Origin: Bacteroidales bacterium UBA6248
GTDB lineage: Bacteria; Bacteroidota; Bacteroidia; Bacteroidales; Lentimicrobiaceae
Direction: 5' to 3'
Length of the DNA stretch: 64,000 bases
Assembly: GCA_002441345.1 (NCBI GenBank)
Contig: DJVU01000055.1
Location: forward strand, 98,091-162,090
This document shows positions 54,439 through 63,771 of the stretch, in pieces. How positions within the stretch are numbered: position 1 is the stretch's first letter; each line of letters starts with the position of its first letter. The position numbers and the translations under genes are program-made. A model generated the notes under the pieces. It was not told the origin of the DNA, searched no databases, and saw nothing but the letters and a program-made list of their open reading frames with translations.

Positions 54439-56415
54439 TCAAATAACTGGAATTCCAATGCTCTCTAGGTATTTAAAACTTGAATCATAATATTCAGGTT
54501 TTCTAGTATGATCATCATTAGTTCCTTCGGGGATCACGATTATCATACCTTGCCTAGCTCTTGTTAATAATACCCTGTAAGCATTAATCAGATACCTTTT
54601 TCTTTCAGGTTTGTGAATATTCTGCCATTTGCTGCCAACAAATGAAAATGTTTTCCATTCTTTTTGTGAATATCTGAGATCGCCATCCCAGGTGACGCAA
54701 ACCCAATCTAACTCAAGTCCTTGGACATGGAATTCAGTTGCCACATCTTCCAGATAGAATGATGATCGAACATCATCTTTATTATTCAAAAACCAATACA
54801 CTGGGTTCATTGGAGACTTGACATCGATTGATATGGGTTTTAATCTCATCGCTTGTGATGATACGATAATACCATATCTTTCGCTTCCTCTAGATTTTTG
54901 TTTTAGCCATTGCTTGGCTTTATTCAAGTCTCTTGTTAAAGCAATAGGATACTTGTCTTTAATTTTTAAGTATGTAGCTTTGGCTTTTTCCTGGTCAAGG
55001 TCTAGGAGTTGTTTAATAAACAGAGATAAATTTTCAGCTCTAAATGAACGCATCGAAACGTCGAGGTGCAGATTGGCGTCTAAAACAACATTCGTTAATT
55101 GCATCAATTTTGAAATTGATTCAAAAGCAGAATATTCGGAATCTGTTAAGTTCGGCGAAATAAATACATCCCAATGAGGATAACGATGCATAATAGCATT
55201 TAACCATTCTGAAATCCCTGCTTCTCCTGTGTTAATTTCCTGCCCACCACCAACTAAACAAATTATAACTGACCAATCATGGTGCCGATCAAGACATGAA
55301 ATTAGGAACTCTGGTTCAGAAAAACTAAAATTCTGTTGCCCTTTCTTCTGTTTCATAAATTTGACCGTTTGTTCTTTATCCCAGGCCCTTTGTGCCTCGT
55401 CAAAAATTGCAACGTGATCATAAGGGGGGGTGGCGTCTACTAGATAGGTGTCGCGGTAGTGGTGAATATTTTGAATAAAGGCTTTTACACTTGCTTTAAC
55501 TTGGCCTTTTTTTAACCTAATTCCATTTTCTCTTTCATGTTGAATTTTATCTCTGGTAAGGGCTTCTTGTAGGATTGCAACTAATGGCCCATTACCTGAT
55601 AAATACACACTGGAATTTTTATTTTCTTCATCCAGATGGGTAGTAGCTATTTTTAAACCAACTAGAGTTTTGCCAGCTCCGGGAACCCCTGTAACAAAAC
55701 AAATTATTTTTCGACCTTCAGTTTTTGCTTTTTGAATAACTTCAGAAATTGTTGAGGTTGTTTTACTGAGGTTCTTAGCTTCAGCATCATTTCTTGTTAT
55801 TGCATCTACTGTGTGATTATAGTAAAGTGAGAGCGCAGCCTCAATGATGGTAGGGGTTGGGCAATAGCGACCTCTCAAAAAATCCGTAGAATTAATTGTT
55901 TGATGGTCCCCGAAAAAATCCAATGTTTGTTTAATAGCTAGGCCTAAGTCATTGCCATTCACTTTTATTGGAATTATTAAGTTGTCATCATGTGAGGTTG
56001 TGGCAATTTCTATATAAGAGTATTTTGCCTCCGTTGCTACCAGAATTGGTGCCAATAAAGCCTTGTGGCTTGGTTCATGAAAGTTCTTGAGATCTAGCGC
56101 ATAATCCCAAACTTGTTCAACGTTTGATCGATGATATTTTATTTCGCCTACCTTAAACTCAATAACGAAAACTACACCTTTAATAATAACAATTACATCG
56201 ACTCTTTTACCCATTCTGGGAATGGAGAATTCAAAAAAGATGCATCCATCGTAATTTCTTAATGCCTTTTTAAGTAATGGTATCTGTAACTCCCAGGCTT
56301 TATTCTGTTCACGAGTATTATCAAATTGATTGTTAAGCGTTATTTCTCCAATTATTTCTTCTGTGCTCTTGGCGTTGAAAGCCAGAATATTGTCTTGGTA
56401 ATAGTAATTGAGCAT
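54439..56415 (-). CDS. PD-(D/E)XK (NERD-like) nuclease fused to a DUF2075 helicase
   Basis: The 658 residues have two parts. Residues 55-130 look like a NERD/PD-(D/E)XK nuclease with Asp73 (GKRVDVIVI), Glu86-x-Lys88 (VIEFKVG) and a following VEQVWDYALDL helix. The rest is a DUF2075 superfamily 1 helicase with Walker A at 243-250 (GVPGAGKT), Walker B (AIFDEAQRAW), LELDWVCVTWDGDL, and a motif VI-like AYRVLLTRARQGM. The gene is clearly poorer in GC than its neighbours, stands alone and has no syntenic partner, which suggests transfer. Relatives occur in defence-rich loci. A role against foreign DNA or RNA is inference. Confidence 0.88.
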   Translation of the reverse strand: MLNYYYQDNILAFNAKSTEEIIGEITLNNQFDNTREQNKAWELQIPLLKKALRNYDGCIFFEFSIPRMGKRVDVIVIIKGVVFVIEFKVGEIKYHRSNVEQVWDYALDLKNFHEPSHKALLAPILVATEAKYSYIEIATTSHDDNLIIPIKVNGNDLGLAIKQTLDFFGDHQTINSTDFLRGRYCPTPTIIEAALSLYYNHTVDAITRNDAEAKNLSKTTSTISEVIQKAKTEGRKIICFVTGVPGAGKTLVGLKIATTHLDEENKNSSVYLSGNGPLVAILQEALTRDKIQHERENGIRLKKGQVKASVKAFIQNIHHYRDTYLVDATPPYDHVAIFDEAQRAWDKEQTVKFMKQKKGQQNFSFSEPEFLISCLDRHHDWSVIICLVGGGQEINTGEAGISEWLNAIMHRYPHWDVFISPNLTDSEYSAFESISKLMQLTNVVLDANLHLDVSMRSFRAENLSLFIKQLLDLDQEKAKATYLKIKDKYPIALTRDLNKAKQWLKQKSRGSERYGIIVSSQAMRLKPISIDVKSPMNPVYWFLNNKDDVRSSFYLEDVATEFHVQGLELDWVCVTWDGDLRYSQKEWKTFSFVGSKWQNIHKPERKRYLINAYRVLLTRARQGMIIVIPEGTNDDHTRKPEYYDSSFKYLESIGIPVI

Positions 56416-56719
56416 GATAAATGAATTTTGATTGTTTTGAGCTTTTATTGTAATTCCAGTATTAATTCAAGTAGATTTTGCTATATTAATTTAAGGTAGT
56501 CTGACCACTTAAGACGATCCTTCAAACAAATATATTCGTTAATTTCGACAGGAGAAGAGTCTGGCGAGAGACTTTTATCTCGCCTGATTTGTTGAAAACT
56601 CATCCAGCTCACCTGTCAACCTTAGTTGCCGGTACATCCTCAATAGAGGAATAATCCTGTTATTCGATGCAGTTGTTTAGAATACCCCCCCCCCTAAAAA
56701 ATCACCAACCCCAACCATC
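56416..56719. other. AT-rich gap with a stem-loop and a C10 tract
   Basis: No gene is supported. A perfect stem GGCGAGA / TCTCGCC with an 8-nt loop lies at 56563-56584. A run of ten C lies at 56685-56694, 25 bp after the stop of the DUF1801 gene on the minus strand. The low-GC island seems to end near here. Confidence 0.45.
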
Positions 56720-57112
56720 CTACCTCAACCTTTCCAACCCACCCTTCCGTTTTGCCAGGTTTTTATAATCCCATTGTATTTCGCGGGATTTTTTCAGCCA
56801 GCGCCGGAGGGCGATTGCGTCCACTTCAGCGGGACTGTTGTAGAATATGGAGGCGTCTTTGAACTTTCCGCCCGGTACGTTCAGGCCTTCCTCGTCGAAT
56901 CCGGCTCCGCTCCAGAACATTAGCCGGATTCCTTTTTTCTGTTTGCTGTAGCCGGCAATGGGGTTGCCTTCGATAAACCAAACGGGATGCGAATGCCATA
57001 TTTTGCCTTCCGCTCCGGTGAGTTCGGCGTCGATTATCCCGGCCAGAATGTCGCAGATTTCTTTGCCTGAAGGGTCAAGACCGTTGTTGTATGTCAGGAT
57101 GCCAGGGTTCAT
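56720..57112 (-). CDS. DUF1801 domain protein
   Basis: The 130 residues match the DUF1801 (YdhG-like) fold. A typical core is KIWHSHPVWFIEGNPIAGYS followed by IRLMFWSGAGF, and the closing helix is ALRRWLKKSREIQWDYKNL. Relatives have been proposed as iron chaperones or general stress proteins, without firm evidence. It has no obvious operon partner. Confidence 0.85.
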   Translation of the reverse strand: MNPGILTYNNGLDPSGKEICDILAGIIDAELTGAEGKIWHSHPVWFIEGNPIAGYSKQKKGIRLMFWSGAGFDEEGLNVPGGKFKDASIFYNSPAEVDAIALRRWLKKSREIQWDYKNLAKRKGGLERLR

Positions 57113-57279
57113 GCTGTTGCAGGTTATTGGTGAGACAAGTTTTTAGAATCGTTTAATAAATGAACACATAACTTCCGGATATGGTTTGCAATTCACCGGC
57201 GGCACGAGAGCCGGACGGCTGTTAAAAGCGTTGCGGATCCCCTGCACGAGGCGACGAATGGCTAAGGCACTGCCCTGGC

Positions 57280-58272
57280 TTATTTTTGAGCGGTGGTCAG
57301 CATTTCTTTGATTCCGCTGATGGAGCTTAAGACTCCGGTGGCCTCGAACGGCATATAAATAACCTTATTGTCTTTGCCGCTCACCATTTGGCTAAGGGTG
57401 TCGATGTACCGTACTGCCAGAAGGTAATTTACCGGATCCCCTTTCGTGGAAGCAATTGCCTGGGTGATCTTTTGAATCGCCTCTGCTTCTCCCTGTGCTG
57501 TCCGGATTCTTGCCTGCGCTTCTCCTTCTGCTTTCAGAATCTGAGATTGTTTTTCACCTTCTGCATTGTTTATTTTCGATTCTTTATCGCCTTCCGATTG
57601 CAGAATTTTGGATTGTTTGTCGCCTTCGGCTTCCAGCACTTTGGCCCGCTTGTCTCTTTCGGCCCGCATCTGTTTTTCCATGGCAGCCCGAATCTCCTTT
57701 GGCGGATTTATATCCTGCAATTCTACCCGGTTCACCTTCACTCCCCACTTTTGACCAGCTTCATCCAGTACATTTCTAAGTTTTGCGTTAATCAAATCTC
57801 TGGACGTAAGTGTTTGATCCAGATCCATTTCTCCGATTACGTTTCTCAAGGTTGTCTGGGTCAATTTCTCGATGGCATCCGGCAGATTGGATATTTCATA
57901 AATTGCTCTGACAGGGTCGGTTATCTGAAAATAAATAATCGCATTTATTTCCGTGCCAACGTTGTCTTTGGTTATCACGTTCTGTTTCGGGAACTCATAC
58001 ACGGTTTCCCTTAAATCAATTTTTGTCACCGTTCGGGTGGTTACGATGATTCTTCCATCCACGCCGACGTCCTGCCGTACAAACCTCCACATGATTTCTC
58101 TGGGGCGGTCGATAATCGGCCATATAATATTTATCCCTGTTGGCAGCGTCCGGCTGTATTTTCCCAGCCTTTCAATTACGATTGTTTCCGATTGCTGAAC
58201 AATTTTAAAGCCCAGCGCGGCAAAAACAATTACAAAAAGTGCAATTGCTCCTAAAATGATGATGATACCCAT
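57280..58272 (-). CDS. SPFH/band-7 membrane protein (stomatin/QmcA-like)
   Basis: The 330 residues begin with a membrane helix (IIIILGAIALFVIVFAALGF), then the SPFH domain (SETIVIERLGKYSRTLPTGI, then INAIIYFQITDPVRAIYEI). Residues 210-265 are five near-perfect 11-residue repeats of the kind EAEGDKQSKIL. A stomatin C-terminus follows. Such proteins form oligomeric membrane microdomains. The NfeD-like gene lies directly upstream with a 3-bp gap, the usual pairing. Confidence 0.94.
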   Translation of the reverse strand: MGIIIILGAIALFVIVFAALGFKIVQQSETIVIERLGKYSRTLPTGINIIWPIIDRPREIMWRFVRQDVGVDGRIIVTTRTVTKIDLRETVYEFPKQNVITKDNVGTEINAIIYFQITDPVRAIYEISNLPDAIEKLTQTTLRNVIGEMDLDQTLTSRDLINAKLRNVLDEAGQKWGVKVNRVELQDINPPKEIRAAMEKQMRAERDKRAKVLEAEGDKQSKILQSEGDKESKINNAEGEKQSQILKAEGEAQARIRTAQGEAEAIQKITQAIASTKGDPVNYLLAVRYIDTLSQMVSGKDNKVIYMPFEATGVLSSISGIKEMLTTAQK

Positions 58273-58275
58273 GAC

Positions 58276-58728
58276 TTAGTTCTCCTTTTTTATTGATTTG
58301 ACTATCAATATTGTACTGTCAACTTTAAGAATTTCTACTTTTTCACCGGCAGTCAGAATTTCGTTGTTTTCGGATTCTGCTTTCCAGTCATCCCCTTCCA
58401 CCATAACCCGGCCCTGATTCAGGGAGTTGTCGATGGTAACCGTTACCTTGCCGGTTTTACCGACAAGCGCGTGCACATTGGTTTTCAGATCCCCGCTTTT
58501 TCTGTGGCCGTATCTGAGAATGAAGGGTCTGACTCCGAAAAAGCTCAGAAGCGTGCCGGCGGAAAAAGCCAGCAGTTGTACCTTAATATTAAAGTCCATC
58601 GCCGATGTAATCCCGGCGAAAATGCAGCCAATGGCCAAACAAGCCGCCAGAAATGCAGGCGTAAAAATTTCAGCAATAAAAAGAACGATCGCTGCAATTA
58701 TCCAGATGTGCCAAATTTCCAATTCCAT
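58276..58728 (-). CDS. Short NfeD-like membrane protein
   Basis: The 150 residues carry two hydrophobic segments near the N-terminus (HIWIIAAIVLFIAEIFTPAF, then AACLAIGCIFAGI) and a third after them. A C-terminal OB-fold of the NfeD type follows (LVGKTGKVTVTIDNSLNQGR, then AGEKVEILKVDSTILIV). There is no ClpP-like protease domain, so it belongs to the short class that partners with an SPFH protein, whose gene follows after 3 bp. Confidence 0.9.
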   Translation of the reverse strand: MELEIWHIWIIAAIVLFIAEIFTPAFLAACLAIGCIFAGITSAMDFNIKVQLLAFSAGTLLSFFGVRPFILRYGHRKSGDLKTNVHALVGKTGKVTVTIDNSLNQGRVMVEGDDWKAESENNEILTAGEKVEILKVDSTILIVKSIKKEN

Positions 58729-58898
58729 ATGTTCTGTTTTTGTGGGTGTCTGTGTTTATAAATGATGCTGTTTATTTAGGAGTTGTGATTTGAAATGCGA
58801 TTGGTCCGACAGAGATTTTATCGTCTGAAAGTCAGGGTAAACTGGCGGCAATTGCCGGACATCGAATTTCTTTTTTCCAAAAAGTCGCCTGTAAGGTT

Positions 58899-59423
58899 TC
58901 AGTAATCAATCCCATAGTTTAGGTCGTAATCGTCGTTTGAGAGTATCGAAAAAGTCCAGACAGCGCTTTGTTCGTTGAAATAATTTTCTGACGTTCCCGA
59001 GCGGATTATAAAAGTGGTTGTTGCGCCCCGGTAAACTTTTACAATTTCATTATTTTCAACTTTTGAAGAAACCATTTCGCAGCCGTAGCTTTTTATGGCA
59101 TTTACATATTCGGTGTATTTTTCTTTTTTGTGTACCTGAATAAGTACTCTTGTTTGTGAAGATACATCGCTAAACAGATAAATGAGAAATGAAACCGCTC
59201 TGCTCGACATATTATCTTTCTCATACGTAAATGCAACTGAGCCAAATTTATCCCAGGTTGGTTCTTTCGCTTCCAGGAATTCCCAACCTTTTGATACTAA
59301 ATAGTCTTCCGCATTTCCAATGTCTTTTTTTTTGATTTCCAGTAACTGACTCATTGTTAAATTTTGGGCAAACAGGACAGCGGGTCCAGTAAGAATAAAA
59401 ATTAGTAGAATGGCTTTTTTCAT
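58899..59423 (-). CDS. Secreted protein of unknown function
   Basis: The 174 residues begin with a signal peptide (MKKAILLIFILTGPAVLFAQ). The mature part is mixed alpha/beta with a conserved-looking start (LTMSQLLEIKKKDIGNAEDY) and no motif I recognise. It lies downstream of a 930-bp gap and has no evident operon partner. Confidence 0.65.
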   Translation of the reverse strand: MKKAILLIFILTGPAVLFAQNLTMSQLLEIKKKDIGNAEDYLVSKGWEFLEAKEPTWDKFGSVAFTYEKDNMSSRAVSFLIYLFSDVSSQTRVLIQVHKKEKYTEYVNAIKSYGCEMVSSKVENNEIVKVYRGATTTFIIRSGTSENYFNEQSAVWTFSILSNDDYDLNYGIDY

Positions 59424-60353
59424 AATGAGTGCTTTAAAAGGTTATTTCCGGATTTCTGAAACATACTTTTTCATTTAATGCTCCCGGGTACATGCATTCT
59501 CCACCGTTGTTTTCTCAAATTAAACAGGTTAAAAATTATTGGATACTGTATTGATATGTTTTGCAGCTGCCGGGCTTTCTGAAGCACGCGCGAACCGTGT
59601 ATCTGTGCCTTATTGCTGCAGCTGTAACAGCCTTCTGCAGATTCTTAAAAAACAGGACAATTAATAAGTATGCTATGCGATTTTAGATTATACGTAGAAT
59701 GGCTTCGGTTACATTAACGCATCGGGAGTATGTCTGTGAATGGCAGAGAGAAGGCAGCAGTACGGGAATCAACCTAATGTATGGCCGATGCTAATTTAAA
59801 GGTATTTTAATGGTTTGTCAATACTTTTCTTTGTAATGCTTGTGGTTTTGGTCAATACAGGTATGATTTAAACGGGAATTAAATGCAAAATAGGATAGTA
59901 AGAGGATGATAAGTTTACCTGTTTATATTTCTCAACGTGAGGATAATTATCTGTGTATTTCCTGATTCGGATATATATGGGATGTCTGTTGGTTCATTTG
60001 TTCGGACAGATTTATTGAGGTTAGGTTTTCTATTTCACCATCCGCCGTTCTATTAGGTGTGCCGATGGATACGCCCTCCTGCCATTTGTGCAAGGATGCG
60101 ATTTCCGGTACATGTTGTGAAATACATGATTCTTTTCCATGCGTTTCGTTTGACATTTGCTGTATTTATTGTGTTCAGTAAAACAGGTGTATTGTCTTTA
60201 TAAAATTATGATTTTCAGAGGCCTGTTTTATCGCAAAAAGGAGTTGAATCTGATTTTTTTGAAAACATATCCGATTTCTGGTTGGTAAAATAATCCGAAA
60301 AAGCTTTCTCTGAACGATCGGATGGCGGTTTTGGTTAAAGCAAATCGCACTGT
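59424..60353. other. 930-bp AT-rich gap
   Basis: I see no supportable gene, RNA or clear terminator. Two short minus-strand frames (59947-60156 and 60175-60357) have no recognisable product. The base composition is lower in GC than the neighbouring genes. It may be decayed coding DNA. Confidence 0.4.
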
Positions 60354-60953
60354 TCAATTTGCTCCCTCCAGCTTTACGGACAGAACCATATGGAATACCA
60401 CGCCGGTTACCGTGCCGTAGAGCAGGGCGCCCAGGGGAAAGGCGAGGTATGCGATATAGGATGAAAGAATGAACAAAGCCCAGCCCAGGGCGCTTGCGAG
60501 GATCCAGAGATAAGCGTTTCGCAGAACGGGTTTCAGCATTCTGAATTGAAGCAGGCCTGCAATTAAGCCGGCAAATGCAAAAATTGCGGCTTCGGGAAAA
60601 TGGTTGTCCGCGTTAAACAGGTTTATCAAACCCCTGTAAATTCCGAGCCTCCAGAGCACGATTCCGGCAATGGTTTCGGCAATTACGAATCCTGCGACCA
60701 ATGCCAGAATCCAGCAACGCGTTACCACAACGTATTTTTTCAGCAACTTCCTTTGAAGCAGTCCGGTACCCAATCCCAATAGTGCACCGTTTGCCACATG
60801 CATCAGCGCGTTCGACAACCAGGATCCGTCGTCGCTCATGCTGTAACCCAATGCCCCGTGTATCAGCAGCAACGCAATCATACCAGCGATGTAGCTTACA
60901 ACTATTGCCCAGGTGTGGTGCAGTGCCCAGTAAACGCTTGTTCTGTTTTTCAT
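60354..60953 (-). CDS. Polytopic membrane protein of unknown function
   Basis: I chose the ATG at 60953 (199 residues, MKNRTSVYWALHHTWAIVV) because the frame before it is not protein-like and holds a promoter-like palindrome. Five or six hydrophobic segments span nearly the whole chain, with a repeated small-residue pattern (LGLGTGLLQRKLLKKYV and FAGLIAGLLQFRMLKPVL are similar, suggesting an internal duplication). Function is unknown. Confidence 0.7.
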   Translation of the reverse strand: MKNRTSVYWALHHTWAIVVSYIAGMIALLLIHGALGYSMSDDGSWLSNALMHVANGALLGLGTGLLQRKLLKKYVVVTRCWILALVAGFVIAETIAGIVLWRLGIYRGLINLFNADNHFPEAAIFAFAGLIAGLLQFRMLKPVLRNAYLWILASALGWALFILSSYIAYLAFPLGALLYGTVTGVVFHMVLSVKLEGAN

Positions 60954-61364
60954 GGTTTGATGATTTTTGAATTGTCCGTACTGACAAAATATCACTTGAA
61001 CAGGTAAAAAGCATCCGGTTTCCGATACGGCTGCGCAAGCGGTTGGGCGAACGAAGCTTCTGTTATCATACAGGTTGCTGTCCGACCGACAGATCCGTAA
61101 TGCATTAAGTCTTTAATACTGAAATCCGGGAAGTGAATCAGACGCCGGAGGTAACGCCTGAGCCTCCGCATAGAATGTATCTAACTTACGGATATTCAGG
61201 GTTTTTGTCAAGCCATTTTTTGCCCGGCAGTACTCTAGGTTGCCATAGTTTCCGATAGCATGGAATGAAGCGGAATTTTATTGGGGCATTTGCGGCATTG
61301 CCTAAGTCGGTTGACGGAAATCCGGTTCACGGATACCAGGCCGGGTAAACACAGAGTCCCCTTG
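60954..61364. other. 411-bp gap
   Basis: No gene is supported. It holds the palindrome variant at 60982-60994 and a CGGAGG / CCTCCG hairpin (61146-61168) without a T-run. Confidence 0.35.
60982..60994. promoter_or_regulatory. Near-copy of the TGACAAAATGTCA palindrome
   Basis: TGACAAAATATCA differs by one base from the copies before manB and dapF. It lies 29 bp before the start of the membrane-protein gene at 60953. It may be a weaker site for the same regulator or chance. Confidence 0.3.
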
Positions 61365-62630
61365 TCAATATCCCTCCATCTTTACAAACCCTGTCCAGCC
61401 CTTCTCGTTCAGCTTCAGGAAATAGTAGCCCGGTTTAAGGTTGTGGATGGAAATCAGAGGGTTATCTGTTGAAAGAATGCCTTTCTGGTGAATGCGGCCG
61501 TACGCATCCAGTATGGTGTACCGGCTTCCGTGGAGGGGTTTAGTGCTGAGGATACGGATTTCGGTGGTGGCGGGATTGGGTTGTATGCGCAGGGTCTCCC
61601 GTTCTGCGGCCTCCTGCTGTGCATTCAGGATTACCACGCTCAGCGTTTTTACTGCCGTGTCGGACAGTCCGCAGGATCGGGCGGAAAGCATTACGTCGTA
61701 AACGCCGGATTCCGGGTAGGTATGCACCGGATTTTCATCCACGGAAGTGAAGCCGTCGCCGAACTCCCAGTAATAGGTATCGGCAAATCCGGAGAGGTTG
61801 GTAAACGCCACTTCTCCGTTGCCCGTTTGTGTGCAGCTGAAATCGGCCGAGGGATCCATAGTACCTATGTGCCAGGTTGCCAGGCTGTCGTACACAACCG
61901 CCCGTGCTGCGGCACGTATAACGTAGGCTTCCGCGGCCGGAATCCCCGGGTTAAAGGTTATGTCCGAAGGATCATTCCGGAAAAATGCGGTGTAAAAGCT
62001 GCAGGCCGCGGCATAGGTTCCGGCTGCAGAGGGATGACTGCCATCGGGGGAGTAAAGCTCCAGCTGGGGATAGTTCTGCCGCAGATACCGCCAAACGGCG
62101 CCCACCGGCGACAGTATGGCCCGGTTGTCGGCAGCCATCAACCGGTACCGCAGGTTCAGCAGGCTGTCCATACCCGCGTAGGTACACACGGGCGGCCAGA
62201 CCGGACAATTCTCAGCATCCCCGTTTTTTCTTCCCCAGGTCATGTAAAATACCGTTTCCGCGCAGTTGTTGCCGGCATTGATGATGCTGTCGAGCACCCT
62301 GGCATAGGGAAATACCATCTGCTGCACCTGAGGCAGTGGAAATGAGGGTAGCTGGCTTTGTTCCTGAAGCACCACGTAATCCCATCCGCCGGCAGTTATT
62401 TTTCCGAGCGAGATTGTATTGGTTGAATGGCCCTGCAGGGTATACCCTCCGGGTGTATTGCTGTCGAACCACAGGGTGTCACCGGCGGATGCCGCAACAT
62501 CGGCCACCATCTGCGGAAGGTTGTTGGCGGCCGTATAGCTGTTTCCCAGAAAAAGGGCACGCTTGCCCTGCACCTGACCGTAAAGGCCGGTGCAAAGCAA
62601 AAGGCTTGTAAGTAAAGCAATGATTTTCAT
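61365..62630 (-). CDS. Secreted SGNH-type hydrolase with PKD domain and T9SS sorting domain
   Basis: I chose the ATG at 62630 (421 residues), which starts the signal peptide (MKIIALLTSLLLCTGLYGQ). The SGNH-like domain (about 22-250, DUF4886-like) has the Ser in LFLGNSYTAANN (Ser31) and the Asp/His block in DGSHPSAAGTYAAA. A PKD domain follows (FSCTQTGNGEVAFTNLSG, then YYWEFGDGFTSVDENPVHTY). The last 70 residues are a type A T9SS sorting domain (LRIQPNPATTEIRI, ending GYYFLKLNEKGW). It should be exported through type IX secretion and placed on or released from the surface. The ester or glycan substrate is unknown. Confidence 0.9.
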   Translation of the reverse strand: MKIIALLTSLLLCTGLYGQVQGKRALFLGNSYTAANNLPQMVADVAASAGDTLWFDSNTPGGYTLQGHSTNTISLGKITAGGWDYVVLQEQSQLPSFPLPQVQQMVFPYARVLDSIINAGNNCAETVFYMTWGRKNGDAENCPVWPPVCTYAGMDSLLNLRYRLMAADNRAILSPVGAVWRYLRQNYPQLELYSPDGSHPSAAGTYAAACSFYTAFFRNDPSDITFNPGIPAAEAYVIRAAARAVVYDSLATWHIGTMDPSADFSCTQTGNGEVAFTNLSGFADTYYWEFGDGFTSVDENPVHTYPESGVYDVMLSARSCGLSDTAVKTLSVVILNAQQEAAERETLRIQPNPATTEIRILSTKPLHGSRYTILDAYGRIHQKGILSTDNPLISIHNLKPGYYFLKLNEKGWTGFVKMEGY

Positions 62631-63009
62631 TCGTTTCTGTTCAATGGTCTGGAGCCCGATCTGCCGCTTGCCACGCATCCCGACGGCAGCAGGGTGCGAT
62701 AAGCCCCGGCTTCCGGTATCGCTGATTGCAGGATGGCAGTGCCTTCGAGCCCGTCAAACATAATAATTTTCTATAAACTAAACTGCATACATTTTAAATA
62801 TTGTGAAAAAGAATTTCCGATTTGCGCAGCAGATCTGGTCGAATACAATGCCTGCATTTCTGTCCGGACAATAAGAATGTCCGATGGAGAAAAGTAAAAG
62901 CAGATGCCTCTGATTCGGTACCGCATTCCTTGTTATTTTGTAATATTGTATTCGTAAACGGAAGTTTCATTATTCTTACGATCAGGTTGTTATTGCAAGC
63001 CAAAACGCA
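62631..63009. other. 379-bp gap between divergent genes
   Basis: No gene is supported. It holds the perfect palindrome TGTCCGGACA (62861-62870). I saw no convincing -33/-7 pair for either neighbour. Confidence 0.35.
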
Positions 63010-63654
63010 ATGGTGATACAGTCAAAGCGCATACTTCTGGTGATTGTGCTGGCAGGACTTATCAGTCCTGTTCTGGCTCAGCAATGGGGATTTATCCTTG
63101 AGCAGGGCTTCGGGCGTTCGGAGATTGCCCATGCAACCACGCACATGGTTAATCCGAACGACGATGTCCTGCCCGGATTTTTTTCGCTGGGAGTTTCTGC
63201 ATTTTACCGTCCCGAGCGAGCCCTGGTGCGGTTTACGGGCGGCATCGCCTATCAGAGTCTGCAAAGGGATCCGCTTGAGATGCAGCTGCTTCGTCTTCCT
63301 TTGGGGGTAGAGATCGTGATGGGGCGTAAGTTTCAGCTGATGCCCGGGGCAGGGCTGTACGGAAGCGTGTTACTACGGCAGCAGGGGGTTGAGCCCTCCT
63401 TCGAAAAAACCCTGCGAAACCTGCATGCCGGCTGGTATGCAGGTTTGGGTGCCGGTTACAACTTCAACGAGGAGTTTATGCTCAGCATTTCGCTGCGCAA
63501 CGGCATGGGACTCACACCCAGCTACTCCATCGACCGTGTGTCGCCGGCCGGCGCACCGTATGTGGTGGAAGCACGTCAAACCGATGGCTTTCTGCTGTTT
63601 GGCATTCGCTATACCATGCCGTTGAAGCATAACAACGCGGATGTACCGGATTAA
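63010..63654 (+). CDS. Probable outer-membrane beta-barrel protein
   Basis: The 214 residues start with a signal peptide (SKRILLVIVLAGLISPVLAQ). Amphipathic beta-strands with alternating residues follow (LVRFTGGIAYQSLQ, MPGAGLYGSVLLRQ, YAGLGAGYNFNEEFMLSISL), and the chain ends in a strand containing FGIRYTMPL. This is the pattern of small outer-membrane porin-like or OmpA-like barrels of Bacteroidota. No named family can be assigned. Confidence 0.75.
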   Translation: MVIQSKRILLVIVLAGLISPVLAQQWGFILEQGFGRSEIAHATTHMVNPNDDVLPGFFSLGVSAFYRPERALVRFTGGIAYQSLQRDPLEMQLLRLPLGVEIVMGRKFQLMPGAGLYGSVLLRQQGVEPSFEKTLRNLHAGWYAGLGAGYNFNEEFMLSISLRNGMGLTPSYSIDRVSPAGAPYVVEARQTDGFLLFGIRYTMPLKHNNADVPD

Positions 63655-63771
63655 TTCAGGCTAATTTTTTTCCGCTTTCGCGGATGTTCCGGTATCCGGG
63701 AATCTTTGGATTCCATTGTTAGTCGCAACCTTGAAAAAAATATTCCTGACACTGACCAAACAGAACAATAA

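Noticed and set aside
54439..57112. A multi-gene defence island or toxin-antitoxin pair including the DUF1801 gene
   Set aside because: The DUF1801 gene is separated by 304 bp, has normal base composition and belongs to a family with no known defence role.
59947..60156. A 69-codon frame on the minus strand
   Set aside because: It has no recognisable motif, signal peptide, promoter or conserved neighbour, and it lies in a gap of low-complexity AT-rich DNA.
62861..62870. Perfect palindrome TGTCCGGACA as an operator
   Set aside because: A single 10-bp palindrome far from any clear promoter box is expected by chance in a window of this size.
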